A stretch of 64,000 nt of DNA from Ophiura sarsii (GCA_035610835.1 CM069457.1:42821319-42885318); one strand, 5' to 3'; positions 1-43,646 are shown, counted from the stretch's first letter. Translations and numbers: made by a program. Notes: generated by a model not told the origin, from the letters alone.

Positions 1-219
1 TACTAATGTTCATAACAGCAAACAGTAGCTATATTATATTCCAAGGATTTGTATGATCACATTGTATCCGCTAGGTGTCTATACTTGTCGTATTGATTTC
101 CAGCAGAGAAGTAACAGTTTTATTTTTCGCAAGAACAAATTAAATAAACCACCGTTACAAGTCTGATCTATGCGCATGCGCTTTATTAAATTGAAAGCAA
201 TCGGTGATTGTATTGTATC

Positions 220-303
220 ATATCGTCGCTGTTCTGACATACCGGCACATCACAACAGAAATAAGTAAAGAGATGTGCCGGTATGTCAGAACAGCGACGA
301 TAT
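220..303. repeat. Hairpin with 32-bp perfect arms
   Basis: Arms 220-251 and 272-303 are exact reverse complements around a 20-base loop. Weaker pairing continues outward. Likely a small palindromic MITE or its core. Confidence 0.85.
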
Positions 304-670
304 GGCATACGGAAATTATGAAATGTATGACACTGCTAGTATGGTTTTGGTCTAGGTAGCATTGATAGTTAGACTATTTTAGAAAGACCTTTTAGTGCCA
401 CAAAGCCTCATCTGTTATAGCTGTCGGTTGGGGTTTTATATGCTGAGCAATTGGTATAAATTAAAAAAATTAACTCGGAGCAGCTATTGCAGATTGGTCT
501 TTGTGAGATTGATGTGAACAGTCGCGATATGTAATGGTGCTATAAGGCGCATCCTTGGGAAAATACAATCCTGATTCCTGGTTGATTTAGTTATCACGTG
601 GTCAAGTTTGGTTAAACTCAATTTAATTGACTTATATGAATGCGCACCAGCATTATTTTTCTTATACTAT

Positions 671-1316
671 TCAAATGTACCGTAGATACAACATTAAGAT
701 GGTTCCAATTTCGTCTGACTCATAGAATTTTAGGCGTAAACTCTTTTTGAAAAAAATAGGGCGGAAAGACTCAAAATTATGCACTTTTTGTAAAGAAACA
801 GAAGAAACCATACTACACCTATTTTGTGAAAGCCCGACCATATTAAAACTATGGGAAAATGTTAAGAAATGGATAAAGGAAAAAACAAATATCCCAATCA
901 TTATTATGGATAGACAGATTCAACTATTTGTGCTAGCCAATCATAACATGATTTTTCTACTATGTTGCTTATATATAAACAAGATCAAAATAAAAGAAGG
1001 GCTACCATTTATCGCTTTGTTCCGGGAGGAAACAAAGCGGTCCTTCGAAAAACATATCGCCATAAAAAAACGGAAACATTGCGAGTTTTAACAAAAAATA
1101 GAATTTCCTCTTACCATTAAGGGATGTGTAGTATATATCAGCAAAGGACCGTGTACTAATATTTATTTAATGCTAATTATCGTCTGTATTGTACTAATAA
1201 TATTATGAAGAAATGTGATCTATATTATACTTTGTATTGAACATATGAGGACCCTGTGAACAAAATAATAATTAAAAAAAGTGGTTGCAAAAACAACAAA
1301 AAAGAAAGAAAAAAAT
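671..1316 (+). mobile_element. L1/Tx1-like LINE, 3' end fragment
   Basis: One frame reads LRWFQFRLTHRILGVNSFL, KKIGRKDSKLCTFCKETEET and HLFCESPTILKLWE, the tail with the C-x2-C...H...C knuckle found at the end of L1-type reverse transcriptase proteins. It ends with KIKEGLPFIALFREE and a basic tail at 1091. An A-rich stretch (1263-1316) looks like the 3' end. The 5' part is lost or decayed. Confidence 0.72.
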
Positions 1317-1824
1317 GAATATATTCATGAAATCACCTATATGTACTGAAAAGCTCAGTAACATAATCAGTTAAAACAGTGATGAGCTTTAATACGTTCA
1401 TGATTATCTAACTCATAGGTAGCATCGAAATCCTGCGTCTTATCAAAAATGCCCAATGTGTATTCAAACGCCGGTAAAATCAAGATTAAAATTTAATCAA
1501 CGCGGTTTTACTTGAAATGAAATGAAAACATTCCAATAAATAGGCCTACTTAAATATTAAATTCGATTAATATCTTGACCACTACACGGATCATAATTAA
1601 CAAACAATTACCAGGTCCCCTGATCTTCCAAGAAAAAATATTAGAAATCATATGACCCTTGTTGACCTTTTAATACACAAGAGTTGCAAAGATTAAGTTC
1701 AAAGTTTCATGTTTTCCATGAATCTTTAATATTGACCATGGAGGCCTCGTCCCCCGATTTCTTTAGAATGACCTCAGAGAATCGTTCTGGTATATTTTGC
1801 ACGAAGGAGAGAAACTGTATCATT

Positions 1825-2262
1825 GCACAAGGTATAGGCAAGTCAGCGTTAAACTACACACAAGATGCACGAAGAATATGGAATTTTACATGCAAGTTAC
1901 GCCTTGTATAGGAAAGTTCACGTTAAACGAGGACAGAGATTTTGACATATTTGCAAGTTGTATCTGGTAAAGGAAAGTCAGCATTAAATTAAATTTTTGA
2001 GTTGCACGAGGGAAAGGAAATTTGGTATTTCACTGCATACACGTTACACCCGGTATAGGAAAGGCAGCGGTGACTACATTTATAATGCACAAGGGATTAA
2101 GCATTTGACATTGCATGCATGTTGCACCTGGAATGGGAAAAGCAACGTTAAACTCAATGATTTGATATAGATCATACAATGCAATATCAAATCCCCTCTC
2201 CCTCGTGCAACGAAAATGTAATTTAACGCAAACTTTCCTACACCGGGTGCAACTGTCATGCA
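1825..2262. repeat. Diverged repeat array with an inverted last copy
   Basis: Copies of GGTATAGGAAAGTCAGCGTT recur at about 1831, 1905, 1966, 2052 and 2130 (spacing 61-86 bp). A sixth, reversed copy lies at 2222-2260. Short stretches of similar length separate them. Confidence 0.65.
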
Positions 2263-2730
2263 GTAGTATGTCAAATGAATGTTATAATAAATAAGGTGTG
2301 AACTTTAATTACTGGACGTTTTAAACTCAACTTCAAACAAATATGGACGCATAGGCTATTTGCCCACATTTGCGTTAACAGTGTTTTAATATTCGTTGCT
2401 TTAGCATTAACATCCATTTCACCATTTAAAAATTCTCAAATCGCATTTTAACAAAATTGTCATCTATTATTCGCGGCGAAAATCAAATGTAGAGGGCTCA
2501 GAATTGAATAACGACCGACGCTCAATACATATAGAGATAACCAATACCACCTTTCCATAATACAGCTTTTTTTTTCATTCCAAAATTTTGTGATTTTCAT
2601 CATAGATAACCCTAATTATACTACACCACACGGCAACTGTGCGAAAAAAAACCGGCGTGCAGGTTTTTGGGCTACAAAACGGACCCAGGCTATATAACGA
2701 GGCGAATATACTCGCCGAGTGTCGACTGGC

Positions 2731-2805
2731 AGCCGTGGTGTAGTGGCTAGGATCTGGGACCGGGTGCTGGAGGTCCGTGGTTCAAATCCCGCGTGAGGTT
2801 AGGGG
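2731..2805 (+). mobile_element. tRNA-derived SINE head
   Basis: Has an A box like TAGTGGCTAGGA and a B box GGTTCAAATCC, as in RNA polymerase III SINEs. Acceptor arms do not pair, so not a tRNA gene. A likely tail of TTGAACTTGAACTTG lies at about 3602-3623, with a MITE inserted between. Confidence 0.55.
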
Positions 2806-3420
2806 TCGTTCAAAATGTATTCACCAATTTCTCTTTACGTACAAAGCGTATGTAATCAGTCAGTAAGATCGAATTAAAATATGCGAATTTTTAAATTCGT
2901 GTCCGACTATGGGGGCCGCCATTTTGTTTTAAAAGTATATTAGTGTCCCGGATGTACACAGTTAAGTATACAGCAATTAAAGTTTTTTGGTTGCGGGGAA
3001 ATTCTATTAATTCGGGGTATGTTAAAACTTGTGAATCCTATAGTTAAATGTATTTACTAACTTTTCACCGACGGCAAGAAAAATCTATCGACGGAAAAAG
3101 GAGTAAAGAGTGATTTTGAACCAAAAAAATGGAACAAATTCGTTCGTGTAAGAGGTGGTTTTGTCATTAAAAATGACGTCATTTGTATTTCGGGGTCAAT
3201 TGAACGCACAAAATATCATCTGGAATCGAGTTTAAGTCAAATTTAGTTTATTTAATGATAAACTGGGCACTCCATTCAAGAAAAGGTAAAAAACAGGCGT
3301 TATTTGCAGCAACCATAATGACGTAATTTTAAAAATGGCGGCCTCCATGAATTCGCCGCACGAATTTAAAAATTCGTATTTTTTTATTCGATCTTACTAA
3401 CTGGTAATTATGAACCCCTC
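2800..3420. mobile_element. MITE with long terminal inverted repeats
   Basis: Left arm AGTAAGATCGAA...GCGAATTTTTAAATTCGTG to GGCCGCCATTTT matches the reverse of the right arm at about 3335-3410. The left arm carries about 33 extra bases near its end. No coding capacity. Confidence 0.7.
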
Positions 3421-3775
3421 CCAATAACAATTGCGACAATTTCTGAATCGAAATATCATATTGTTGTTTGAACATTTTCACTCGATGACACTAACAGAAT
3501 TAAAAATGTAACCTGTTGTTTGGTTACCGGATTTATGGTGTGATGATGGATTGGTATGGCACCAAGCCTTCGATATGATCTATATGTAGATATTCCTTGG
3601 ATTTGAACTTGAACTTGAACTTGCTGTTAGTTGAAAAACATAAGAAGCAGGTGATATAATGTGTGTGTAGTATCCGACATCTGACAATGTTGAATTTAAT
3701 TTAAGATTGGTTACTTAATTGTATCATATTATGTGTGGATATTTTGTGTGTCTTTGGAAACGTTGTGTATGAATA

Positions 3776-4330
3776 CAGTCCTCAAAATAAGTAACTGACC
3801 AGGTAATAAATATGCTCTCAACTCCAAAACTATAACTCCTACGTAAAAATATTGCACAATACAGTTTTCAGGAAATTTCTTGCCTTTTGAGATATTACAC
3901 GTGAAGATTGAATGAATATTTACTCAGATATGTGCCAAAACCATAGTCAGTTTTTAATTTTAACATTTCGTTCGTCTACACGCAGCCTCGGACTAGCAAC
4001 AGGCAGCTTAATGATTAACTGGTAGCGACAACTCACTGGTCGATAGTAAGACGGGGGTCGTGGATGCATCAATTGATCAAGGCAACCCATACACATACCT
4101 GTCACACTGTCCCGCATGTTCAAATCCCAAGTGTTAAAATGTAAACTGTACTTTGTTCTATCCTTTTCAATGTTGCGTCCTTAATTATTAACCGATCTTA
4201 ATGAATAATGTATAAAGTTAAAGAGGAGAAATCTCTTTACAACTTTATTAATTAATATTTTATGTAGGAGCTATAGTTTTGGAGTTAAAAGTATATTTAT
4301 TACCTGGTCAGTTACTTATTTTGAGGACTG
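3776..4330. mobile_element. Mariner/Tc1-type MITE, 555 bp, TA flanks
   Basis: Starts CAGTCCTCAAAATAAGTAAC after TA (3774-3775) and ends in the reverse complement before TA (4331-4332). Terminal repeats exceed 60 bp. No transposase frame. Confidence 0.85.
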
Positions 4331-4559
4331 TATATAACCACTTCTATCCCATACGTGAAAATGACACTAACTGAGAGTAATGCAATACTTCTATGTTATT
4401 CAGGATATAATTGCATTGGTCTTAGTTCATCATTGGTGTCTGTACGACGTATGGTGATACAACATATTACTTATAAGTCACGTGTATTAAAAGTATCAGC
4501 CATACGTACTGGATTTGCATTGCGGCCTAACGAACATTTTGCAGGTAACTTGATACAGC

Positions 4560-4665
4560 GATTAATTCTTTCCACGCGGCAGTCGTCTGCAGACGACATT
4601 GCAAAAGTTTCACATTTTTTTAAATTTTTATTGAATTTCATCACCATATTTGGATTCACCATGAG
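4560..4665 (-). repeat. Dispersed repeat with GTCTGCAGAC core (copy 1)
   Basis: In minus orientation it matches the plus copies at 12270-12370 and 27815-27920: GTAATGAAATTCAATAA, an AT-rich part, then AATGTCGTCTGCAGACG and a CATGGAAAG-like end. Confidence 0.6.
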
Positions 4666-5098
4666 AAATGCATTGAAATAAGTACCAGCATGCCTAATAT
4701 TGGTTCCGTAACTTTTGAGATAGAAGTTGAAAGTTGGGAAATGTTTCTGTACGAAACTGTTTTGAATATGGTAAAACTAATAGCCGCGTGGAAAGTGTTA
4801 ATACTGGTTGACCCCGTACCAATTTTATTTATCATTGTTTTGGATTAGATGTTTTGTTGCTATGGAATAGTGAATGCATTTACTGGTACAAGCGTTCCAT
4901 TAATTTATCTGTCCATCCACGAGGAATGCGACCATTCATACCACCAAGCAATTACTTAGGTTAATAGGTAATACCTTTTACAATTTTGGCGAGAAATTAT
5001 TCATTAGTACGACGGAGAACGATATTCCACAATTGCACGAGCATTGCCAAATATACAGATTCAATGTCATTTAGAAGCTTTCTTTTAAAGGGGCATTG

Positions 5099-5465
5099 AG
5101 AGATACGTATGGGAGTGCGCCCTCAATTATCCTGGAAATCAGTTTTTTGCATCAAAGTAATACTTAGGCATATACTAACTACCATCTGAAACAGTTTACC
5201 AAAATTCGCCGTTCATCATATACAATTTCATGATTTTCTTAGTTTCGATATGATCATATCGAAACTAAAGTGCTGAATTCGGAAGTTATGCTATCGTTTA
5301 CTCACGGACTTTCGCGGCAAATCTCAACCAGGAAGTGCCGTTATTTGTTTAGTTTGGCATGAAGGCGATGTCGGAATTGTGTGACATTTTGGATTTGGGC
5401 TATGTTGATGATTATCTTTACGTTATTTGCTCATTTAGTATATTGATACATCTCTCAATGCCCCT
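5099..5465. mobile_element. PiggyBac-type MITE, 367 bp, TTAA flanks
   Basis: TTAA at 5095-5098 and 5466-5469. Inverted ends AGGGGCATTGAGAGAT. It contains an exact 30-bp palindrome at 5239-5268. Confidence 0.88.
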
Positions 5466-5469
5466 TTAA

Positions 5470-6510
5470 GGAGTAGTCCAGCAAGCAGTGTGCATTATAA
5501 AATGTTAGAAAAATAGTTATCGAACCTAAATCGCGTAATAGAAAAAAACTCATCACACTTAACATAACAACGAATAAAACTATCAATCATCATGCGGTTT
5601 TAACAAAATCACGATGATCGAAAGTCTCGGTTTCCATTACGTCATAATTAAACAATGCAAGTGCGCAAATGTAAGAATCAATAATCATGACGTCATTGAA
5701 AAAATGTTGAGAGATGGCTATTTTTATTCGTGATATTTTTCCTTCTATACGACGCGATTTCGACTCGATATTTAATATTCTAACACCTAATGCACAATTT
5801 TGTGTTTAATGGACAGCTCCTAAGTTTAATTCAATTCATCAATAATAATGAGCGGCGAATTATACCCGAGTAAAGTTAATAGTATATAACGGCTATAGGC
5901 TTTCAAATAAATGTATCCCATATTCAAAAAAACCACTAATGGACTAATGGAAAAGGGAATATCTCGCTGTTGATGAATATTTAATAAGTATAATGAGCTT
6001 ACGGGAGCATGAAGTCTTTCAAAGGCGAAAGCCCAGGGGAGGGAGCCGGAGACACTGCGACAATTATGGATCGATCATTACATACGGCAGGGGTCGGGGG
6101 GGGGGGGGGGGGGTCCCTACTTGCAAAAGGATGAAATTAATGTAAAATAGCACATTTTCGCGCACTTTTATTTAGTCAACAAATAAATGTCTTGTCGGTT
6201 CACTTTTTCAAAAATGCTTCATGAGTTACACACTATGTATAACAGGATACAATGACTTAGCCATACGCGTGCGGTCATATAATTACAGTGCAGGTGAATT
6301 CCAACATGAGCAGTTGGATATAATTACGTTGGAGATATAACTTTAACGTGACAACATTGTACAGCACTAATTTGCTCAAAACAGGTTGAAGCGCCTATTG
6401 TACTCTGTTACTAGGCCAAACACTTGGTATTGTATTGATGCAGGGAGGGGTGTGAACGTGCGCGTCGATGCAAATAAAAGGGGGGAGTCTCCATATACAA
6501 TACATGGTTA
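5470..6510. other. Spacer, no gene seen
   Basis: AT-rich DNA without a supported gene. It has a pure G tract near 6088-6113. Short open frames here show no recognisable protein. Confidence 0.5.
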
Positions 6511-6513
6511 TGA

Positions 6514-7640
6514 TATATCGATGACATTGTTATTCTTTGGACTGATGGAGAGGAATCATTTAAGCAGTTTGTTGCCTTGGCCAGTAACTTCCATCACACA
6601 ATCAAATTCACTCCGGAACACTCTTCCTCATCTATTTCATTATTAGATGTTCTTGTTTCTATCAAGGATAATCATTTTTCTAAAGACCTGTTCAGTAAAC
6701 CAGCAGATACCCATTATCAATATTTACAGTGGATATCTTGCCATCCTAGGCACACAAAAAAAACCAGCCTTCCTTATAGTGTGGCTTTCCGACTTAGAAG
6801 AATATCAGTCATCCAAGACTTGAAGGCCCAATTACATGACAGAAGTTATCCATATAACCTTGTCAACAAAGACATCAACAAGGCTATAGCTGTCCCTCGC
6901 CGCCATGAGGCTCTTCAGCCGGAAAACCAGCCTGCGACAGCAGAATGATAGATCCCTACTTGTTCTTACATTCCATCCAGCTTTCAATGATGGCAGTAAT
7001 ACTCTCTTCAAATTCTTACCGATTCTCCAGACTATTGTAAGATGGTTTTTGAACAACCTCCCATGGCCGCATTCCGCAGACCAACAAACATCAGAGATAC
7101 ACTTGTCCGCTCTTCTCTACCTGCCAACACTCCCCAAACCTAAGGGTTTACTCCATGTGATAAATGTGACGCTTGCACACATCAAATACATGGCAACACT
7201 GCTCATCATACGGAACAAGCCAATCACTTTACCAGCCACACGAACAAGAAAGTGTTCAATATCAGTATGTCCCTAAACTGCCATTCTTAAAATGTGATAT
7301 ACCTCATAACCTGTCGAAACAGGTAAATCTCTTAAGGTTAGAATTCTTGAACATTGTGCAGATACGCGTCATTAGAGGGATAAACCAGTTGCTAATCATT
7401 TCAACCTCCCTGATCACCCATCTGGTGATTATATCTGCAAAAGCTATCGATAAACCGCGTATCAACAACTCAAACCTTCGCAAAATACTTCAAAATAACT
7501 GGATCCACACTATCCAAACTGTTACCCCTCAGGGTATATGTAAACCGAGTAACTCATTTCATAATCTCTATCCAGATACTTTTACTATATACATTATATT
7601 CTTTCTTATTAGCTCAAGTCAGCAAGCAAGCTGACTGCTT
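6514..7640 (+). mobile_element. Penelope-like element, 5'-truncated, broken
   Basis: From 6514 one frame reads YIDDIVILWTDGEESF, the catalytic YIDD box, then TIKFTPEHSSSSISLLDV, SCHPRHTKK and RRISVIQDLKAQL to 6948. The next pieces, LLVLTFHPAFNDGS and later GKSLKVRILEHCADTRH plus PVANHFNLPDHPSGDY, are in other frames and carry stops; they match the linker and the GIY-YIG-type endonuclease end of Penelope elements. Upstream of YIDD a stop and unrelated sequence show truncation. Not functional. Confidence 0.85.
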
Positions 7641-7805
7641 TCCCATCTATATCTTTTCATTTTAATATCTCTTTTTTCTCTCCAAATGATTGCTACACCG
7701 TTCAAACGTTTCACTTGTTTTGGGAAGGGCGAACAAAACAACAGATTGATCGCTCTGTGTGGCTGTCCCACCTACACTGTTAGAAAATATTGTTTGAACA
7801 CTTTG

Positions 7806-8136
7806 TAGGTGTAATGAGCGTGTGTGGTCTAGTGGATAAGACGCCGGTCTCACAATGCAAAGGTTGTAAGTTCGAGCCCCACTACGGCCAACATGTTTGT
7901 ATCCTTGGGCAAGGTACTTAATCTCAATTGCTTCGTCGACCCAAGCGATATTTGGGGAGCTGTTAGGATATCAAAATCTAAGTAGTGCTGATAGGCTTGT
8001 GCACTTGTCGACTGGTAGCCGCCTAAGTGTAGCGACCAAAGGATTCTGATATCTCAACTGGCAGCGATAATAATTGATTTAAAAAGCGCTTTGGGACTGT
8101 GCTTGCATTGTGGAAAGCGCTATATAAGAACGGTAA

Positions 8137-8141
<5 letters not shown>
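7806..8141 (+). mobile_element. tRNA-derived SINE with core and 3' tail
   Basis: Head with GGTCTAGTGGATAAGAC (A box) and GTTCGAGCCCC (B box), then CCTTGGGCAAGGTACTTAAT, a part widely shared by animal SINEs, and a tail with AAAGCGCTATATAAGAACGG. Followed at once by (ATT)n. Confidence 0.82.

Positions 8142-8216
<75 letters not shown>
8142..8216. repeat. (ATT)n microsatellite at SINE 3' end
   Basis: About 25 trinucleotide units, nearly pure. The long Ile-repeat frame on the reverse strand is only this tract. Confidence 0.95.
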
Positions 8217-8220
<4 letters not shown>

Positions 8221-8777
8221 AGAGTGTTCCCCCTTCTCCCCCTGATCAATGTTATATCCCACAATTTGTCCACCATCAGCACAGAGTCTCGGAACATTGA
8301 TCAATGGGGATGGGGGAGGAATATGAGGAAGGGGGTACATTTGAATACCATAAACAAGTTTCGATTTTCAAGTGACTCAAGTAGTTATATTTATATTTAT
8401 AACTATTATATTTAATAGTTACAGTCTGTTATGTTATGGTATAGACAGAGTGTTCGAACATATTTTTCTATGATTGTAGGTTGGATTTGGCCTCGGGCGT
8501 GTTCAGGTTGGCAGCCAGTGGTATCCTTTTTACAGGTTTTATTTCTAATTTATTTTATCATTTTCTTTTGTTTATATTTCTATATATTATTATTTTTAAG
8601 TCCATACTACTCCCTTTTCATAGCATTTCGTGTTTGCTCCCTTGAACCCCACACAGTTCATTCTATGTCATCTTCTATTATGATGCGGTCATGCATCTGC
8701 CTCTTTACATGTCAACAAACTTTGGTCTTGTCACTTGTATTCCATGAGATGCTAGTCCTTGTATTGTACATATTATA

Positions 8778-9438
8778 CCGGGTGGTTCAAAAAAAAGTTG
8801 ACCCAAGTTCAAAGTAGTTTTTCAACCACATTTAAAGGTTCAGAGAATTTATGTTTACTTTGTCTTAATCAGCAGTAAGTTTTGCAATTATCCTGTAAAG
8901 ATGGCACGTTTAGCTTGTTTGGTTCTTCAGATATGATTCATTACAGAAAACATGTACAAAACTGACTTGTCCACGGGAGCGTCATTTAGTTTTTGTCTTA
9001 AACAAAACAGCATGCTCTAGTTTCAGAATTGAAAAGCCCGCCCTGACAAAGTATCCCAATCTCTATGCTTATGTGCCATTCACATTCAACAAAGGAACGT
9101 AGATACGTATAGGTAGGTAATGTAAAGCACCAGACAGATGTTTAAGATGTCTCCTTTTTTCTTTTTCTCCTATTTTTACAATTTGTGACCAATCGTGTGC
9201 AAGTCAACTTTGTGCATTCCATCTCCACTAAAGGACGCTCTCGTGGCCAAGGCAGTTTTGTGCATGCTTTCTGTACTGAACCATATCTAAAGAACCAACC
9301 AAGATAAATGTACCATTTTATCAGGATAATTTCAAAACTTATTGCTTATCAAGACTAAGTAAACAGAAATTCTCTGAAACTTTAAATGTGGTTGAAAAAT
9401 TACCTTGAACTTGGGTCAACTTGTTTTGAACCATCCGG
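8778..9438. mobile_element. TA-flanked MITE with about 170-bp inverted ends
   Basis: TA at 8776-8777 and 9439-9440. Ends CCGGGTGGTTCAAAA and its reverse. Pairing continues through TTGACCCAAGTTCAA, TTTCAACCACATTTAAAG and beyond. No transposase frame remains. Confidence 0.85.
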
Positions 9439-9543
9439 TATACACTGGGCTTTTAAAATATTAAAGGGTCAATTCTTGCTTCTCACATCAATATCCTCAT
9501 TTGAAAATGTATGACCTCATAGTTTATTACGATTAAACATTAA

Positions 9544-9901
9544 AGGTATATGTTCCGATTGCTGGCCCGATTTTCAACTTGATGTTTTCTATTTTACATG
9601 AAAGGTCATCCTTAAAATTGTCACACTCCAAAGTTTGAGTTGTATAACTCCAATGGTTCTATTTTTATAAGCACAAGGTCGCGATACATTCGCCCATTGA
9701 GTAGTACACAGACTTGGTTGGTGGTTAACCACCTTTGGCAGTAATTCACCACATTTTAGACTATAATATCTAAATGGAACATTTCTGGCCCCTAAGATTT
9801 TACAGACATAATGAGAAAAATATGGGGATGCTTCTGATATCAAAATATCTGGATGTGAAAAAAAAATCATTGCCCCCAAAAAGTGATCGGAACATACACC
9901 T
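9544..9901. mobile_element. PiggyBac-type MITE, 358 bp, TTAA flanks
   Basis: TTAA at 9540-9543 and 9902-9905, ends AGGTATATGTTCCGAT and the reverse of AGGTGTATGTTCCGAT. The open frame across it on the minus strand has no known domain. Confidence 0.82.
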
Positions 9902-9905
9902 TTAA

Positions 9906-11669
9906 CACAATTACAAAGGTGTTCACGTATCAAGTTCAAACAAGTATCCTGGATACATGAAGAATCACATAATTCTGTACATTTAAGTGACACCATTTTT
10001 CTAATAATTATTTATTATCTTACCACCTCTTGTTTCTCCCAAAGTCTTGTTACATTATTATATCAATTCTCTTTACATAATATATATCTAACAACTCAAA
10101 AATAGATGCTATCGACCTTATAACTTATGCTACCATGTATGAGGTTTTCATTATTTCACAGCATGAGTATATGAGGCACAATGCGGCAGTAGCTAATTTG
10201 ATTTAAGAGCCCTGAATTTATGAAAAGGTCATAACAAGTCAAATTTTATTAAAACAAAAAGATTCTTATTTCTGATCTTTGATACATCTTGTATCCAACA
10301 ATAGACTCAAATTCATGAAAATAAAGAGTTAGACGGGTTACCAACTAATTTGCACTATTATAGTGCAAAAATACATAGGTTGCAAGCAAGTAGATTACTA
10401 TGATAGTAATTAATCTTTAGGTAATTAGTACGATTAGCACTATCATATAAATAGTAGGAGTAGCCAATTCCCCCAAAAATACTGGACTTACTTTACGTAG
10501 GTGCTGTAGGGGTCACACCACTAAATAGGGCTTCATAAGGATATGTACAAACACACTGATATAAAACTCTGTTTTAGACCACTAAATTGCGAAATTGGAC
10601 CTTGTAGAGTGATTTTTTTCTTAAAGATTATCAAATTTTCTCACCAAAAAATACAAATAAGAAAGATCTCTCAAAATATATCTAGATGGTATTCACGGTT
10701 TATATTCAGGGTGCATGTAGGTGATGTCCCATTAATCATAATTAATCAAAAATCGTAGGCATTTACGCAATTGTATTACTGTCAAGTCTTTTAAATTGAG
10801 GATTTTGTGATGCATACTTTCCGATTCTATATAGTTTTAAACACCGTTCTTAAGGGTATATAGGGGATACGCAATTTAGTGAAATGCACCCTGTAATGCG
10901 TCCAACACCGCTGGACTCCATCATGCAATAATACTTATGACCATCACGATTTAAAATTTATTAACCTCATCATCGCCGTTGGGAAACTATGCATAAGCAA
11001 GTTTAGATACGGCAACCACCCAAATCTGTTATTCCTATTTGAAAAAGAACTCTGTCTTCGTAGACTGATTTCTCTGTAATTACTTTGTCATCATATGTAT
11101 ATCAATTATGTCGTTTTTTTAATCGATTGCCACATTGTACATACTTGCTATTATTATATTATATTATTTTGTAAATATTGATGTTATTGTATAAATTTAT
11201 TGTGTATCATAGAATAAAGAATTAGAATAAATTTTTAATTTAAAATAAATAAATCATGCAACCGACCCATCCGGTGTCCATATCACTTTTGTTTTTGATA
11301 AAATGTTTATATCTTTATCCCATAATTACATTAATTTACACATTGATTTCACAAGAGTTTTGTTTTCTTGTCTTTGCGGCGTAATAAATTGTAATCTGTA
11401 TTACATTAGAAGGGGAACGGCCACTGTTCGGAGATATCTGTCAGTCAAGGTAACTCGGTCTGTAGGTTCGAGAGGGGTTTTATTTTAAAATTTCCTGACA
11501 GTTTGGTAATTTGCAGTTTTTTCAAACAATTTTATAGATTTTCAAAATGTCATACACGTAAAAAAAAAAAAAAAATGTATAATTAGCCAGGAAATGTAAA
11601 AAAAGGTATTTCCCCTTAGTTATCATGTTTATATAATTTCATATAACTTTACATAATATGCCATTGCAC
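9906..11669. other. Spacer downstream of the GPCR-like gene
   Basis: AT-rich, with no supported gene. The 3' UTR of the minus-strand gene probably runs into it; AATAAA on the minus strand at 11478-11483. An A tract lies at 11560-11575. Confidence 0.5.
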
Positions 11670-42366
<30,697 letters not shown>

Positions 42367-42808
42367 CTGTTGAACAAAATGTTAAAGTTAGTACTTTAAT
42401 TAGCCTTTTCTATAGTTTAAACAGTTCCAAATTGGCGAGAATATGCAGATTTTATCTCGCCGCGCCGTGCGAAAAAGTAACCCAAGTGAACGTGCGGGAT
42501 TTTGGTCTTACGTGCATGATTTTGACCACATACACGCGTCAGTGCACTTATGGACGCCGATATCCTTCCATATTAATTGGCTGCTGATCAGACTTGTGAC
42601 GTCACTGCGACAGTGCGCCCGGACATGTTTGAGAAACGGATTCCAACGAACAACGATGCGTTTTAATAAATTATCGTCATTATCTATTCAATGGCGGATA
42701 GAGGTTTAGAGCCAATTTTCTTTATTACATCTCCTATCACTATGTATCCCAGAGTTGATTGCTTTATTCCGTAATAAAAAGAGGGAATAAAAAACATGTC
42801 GTGGCTAG

Positions 42809-42890
42809 TTGACCCCTCGCTAGTCTAGTGGTTGCGATACAAGCCTTACAATGCAGAGGTCCGTGGTTCGATTCCCACTAGGACCAATTT
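42809..42890 (+). mobile_element. tRNA-like SINE head
   Basis: CTAGTCTAGTGGTTGCGA (A box) and GGTTCGATTCCC (B box). The acceptor arms pair poorly. No clear tail seen. Confidence 0.5.
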
Positions 42891-42929
42891 TCCAACTGAT
42901 TTATTTACTTTTGTAAAGTTAGGGTTAGA

Positions 42930-43382
42930 AATATGTGATGTGATCTGTGAAAACCCGCCACATGGTGGCATTTTTCATATTGGAGATATTTATATCATAA
43001 GAAAGCTAAAACTGTGATGATTACAGAACTGTTTCGATCATTTTTCTACGATCACTACAAAAAAAGTTATGAGTGAATGATGATTGTGATGTCATCAAAA
43101 GCTACAAAACAAGAAATCATGAAAACAGGCCAAAAAAGATACATAATTCAATATAATAACATTATAAGGTTAATAATAAAAGTGACTTAAGTAATTTTTT
43201 GAAGGTGAAATTTCATAAAAGATGATGATACAAAGGATTGGAAACTAATTTTCTTTAAAAAAATCTAAAAAAAAAAAAAAGTTTTTTTATTTTTATTTTT
43301 TTTTATTTTTTTAATTTTACCCATAATCCCTAGTTCACATTTTGCGACATCCGACGGGTTTTCACAGATCGCATCACATATT
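42930..43382. mobile_element. MITE with TATGTGATG-type ends
   Basis: Left TATGTGATGTGATCTGTGAA AACCCG faces CGGGTTTTCACAGATCGCAT and CACATA at the right. AT-rich middle, no frame. Confidence 0.72.
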
Positions 43383-43384
43383 CT

Positions 43385-43565
43385 AAGTCCATAAAGTGTG
43401 AAGTGCCTACCTAGTCCACATGGGTCGGTCTACCCCGGGATGGAAAGTCATGGGTGTATTTTCATCACTGCCTATAGGCAGCGATGGAAATACCCACATG
43501 ACTTTCCACCCAGGGTAGACCGACCCGGGTTGGACCAACCCCGGGTGGACTATAACTTTTGGACT
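43385..43565. mobile_element. GC-rich palindromic MITE
   Basis: AAGTCCATAAAGT at the left faces ACTTTTGGACTT at the right; inside, GGGTCGGTCTACCC and GGAAAGTCATGGGTGTAT face their reverse copies around 43480. Confidence 0.78.
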
Positions 43566-43646
43566 TGCATTCATTTATATTTGGTATTACGCGTTTGCGC
43601 GTTGCCTATGCATGGCTATGCACTTAATAGACGAAGATGAACTTAA

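Noticed and set aside
8023..8340. Poly-Ile frame
   Set aside because: Caused by the (ATT)n tail of a SINE.
9589..9996. 135-codon minus-strand frame as a gene
   Set aside because: It lies across a TTAA-flanked MITE and shows no domain.
42809..42890. Functional tRNA gene (also 2731, 7806 and 12664)
   Set aside because: A and B boxes are present but acceptor stems do not pair and SINE features follow or surround them.
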